In this document: positions 63,754 to 64,000 of the stretch, piece by piece
How positions within the stretch are numbered: position 1 is the first letter of the stretch
How the letters are laid out: every line of letters begins with the position of its first letter
Assembly (NCBI GenBank): GCA_029582155.1
Contig: CM055907.1
Coordinates: 35,039,992-35,103,991 of the forward strand
Source: Panopea generosa
Taxonomy: Eukaryota; Mollusca; Bivalvia; Adapedonta; Hiatellidae
Length of the DNA stretch: 64,000 nucleotides
Direction of reading: 5' to 3'
Made by a program: the position numbers and the translations under genes
Notes under the pieces: model-generated
Database searches by the model: none
What the model was told of the DNA's origin: nothing
What the model saw: the letters and a program-made list of their open reading frames with translations, nothing else

Positions 63754-63826
63754 CAAGTAGACGAATTGTGGACCTATGACTGCTCCTAAGCGAGCTAGCA
63801 TACTCAAAAAGCCAAAACCATTGTTT
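63754..63826 (-). CDS. SLC22-like transporter, next-to-last visible exon
   Basis: A 73-nt exon, acceptor cttttacag|AAACAATGG, donor TACTTG|GTAAGC. The first base completes a codon from the missing upstream exon; then 24 codons read NNGFGFLSMLARLGAVIGPQ-FVYL. This matches the conserved 'RNxGxGxxSMxARxGxIxAP' segment (helix 10-11) of SLC22 carriers. Too short to show up as a long frame. Earlier exons lie beyond 64000. Confidence 0.8.
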
Positions 63827-64000
63827 CTGTAAAAGGAAAGGTTGTAGTGCATTGCAACACTTTAGTACTTTGAATAACTCATTATGTGAAAGACGCCTTT
63901 GAGATTATTAACATATTACTATAGCGGTACGTACACTTCCGATGACAAAGAGATTGTTGTTATTTGTATTTGATATTAATTGCTACTATTAATTATTCTT

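Overview
The window is eukaryotic nuclear DNA. It is AT-rich, with long introns, GT-AG splice sites and a dense mixture of short mobile elements and tandem arrays. Several repeats are typical of bivalve molluscs: tRNA-headed SINEs, the 'gagggccaagatggccct ... gctcacctgtgagcc' element, the '(GACG)n / aaaggggcacaactct' repeat, and decayed mariner and LINE copies. A marine or freshwater bivalve is the best guess; the species cannot be named from sequence alone.

Two host genes are supported, both on the minus strand. (1) Positions 664-30861 hold a complete TRIM-type gene with five coding exons (30861-29508, 27707-27600, 18388-18119, 15446-15147, 1325-664). All four splice junctions have GT-AG borders and matching phase (one base carried over each time). 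The joined frame is 898 codons including the stop: C3HC4 RING, two B-boxes, coiled coil, a long Ser/Pro-rich linker and a C-terminal PRY/SPRY (B30.2) domain. (2) At the right edge, two exons (63826-63754 and 62339-62181) are the 3' end of a major-facilitator transporter resembling SLC22 organic-ion carriers; the rest lies beyond position 64000.

The TRIM introns carry most of the DNA elements. They include a 2986-bp element with perfect 28-bp terminal inverted repeats, KpnI-site (GGTACC) subterminal repeats and a nested decayed mariner (1454-4439), a LINE fragment (about 4870-5240), SINEs near 12.3 and 17.2 kb, MITEs near 18.9, 19.85 and 24.1 kb, a 0.9-kb hairpin-ended element (22901-23801) and a 46-bp minisatellite (26035-26900).

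From 31 kb to 62 kb I see no intact gene, only repeats. There are several SINEs, one of them bounded by an 8-bp target-site duplication. A 52-bp satellite shows higher-order structure. A 40-bp satellite sits inside a tandem duplication of about 4.3 kb (43346-47666 and 47667-52161) whose copies differ at only a handful of bases, apart from a tetranucleotide array that has changed its unit. Each duplicate also carries a decayed copy of the SLC22 last exon. A CR1/L2/Jockey-like LINE (51769-54840, minus) ends in a (TTAC)n tail that is the right-hand array of the duplication. A second LINE relic (57745-58150) lies next to a large compound tetranucleotide block. Two further minisatellites (52 bp and 54 bp) follow; the 54-bp one looks like an amplified tRNA-like half of a SINE.

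No RNA gene, CRISPR array or operon was seen. No wholly new protein system was found. The most unusual items are the tandem duplication with a switched microsatellite, the SINE-derived 54-bp minisatellite, the large GGTACC-rich TIR element and the orphan coding-like segment at 39488-39614.
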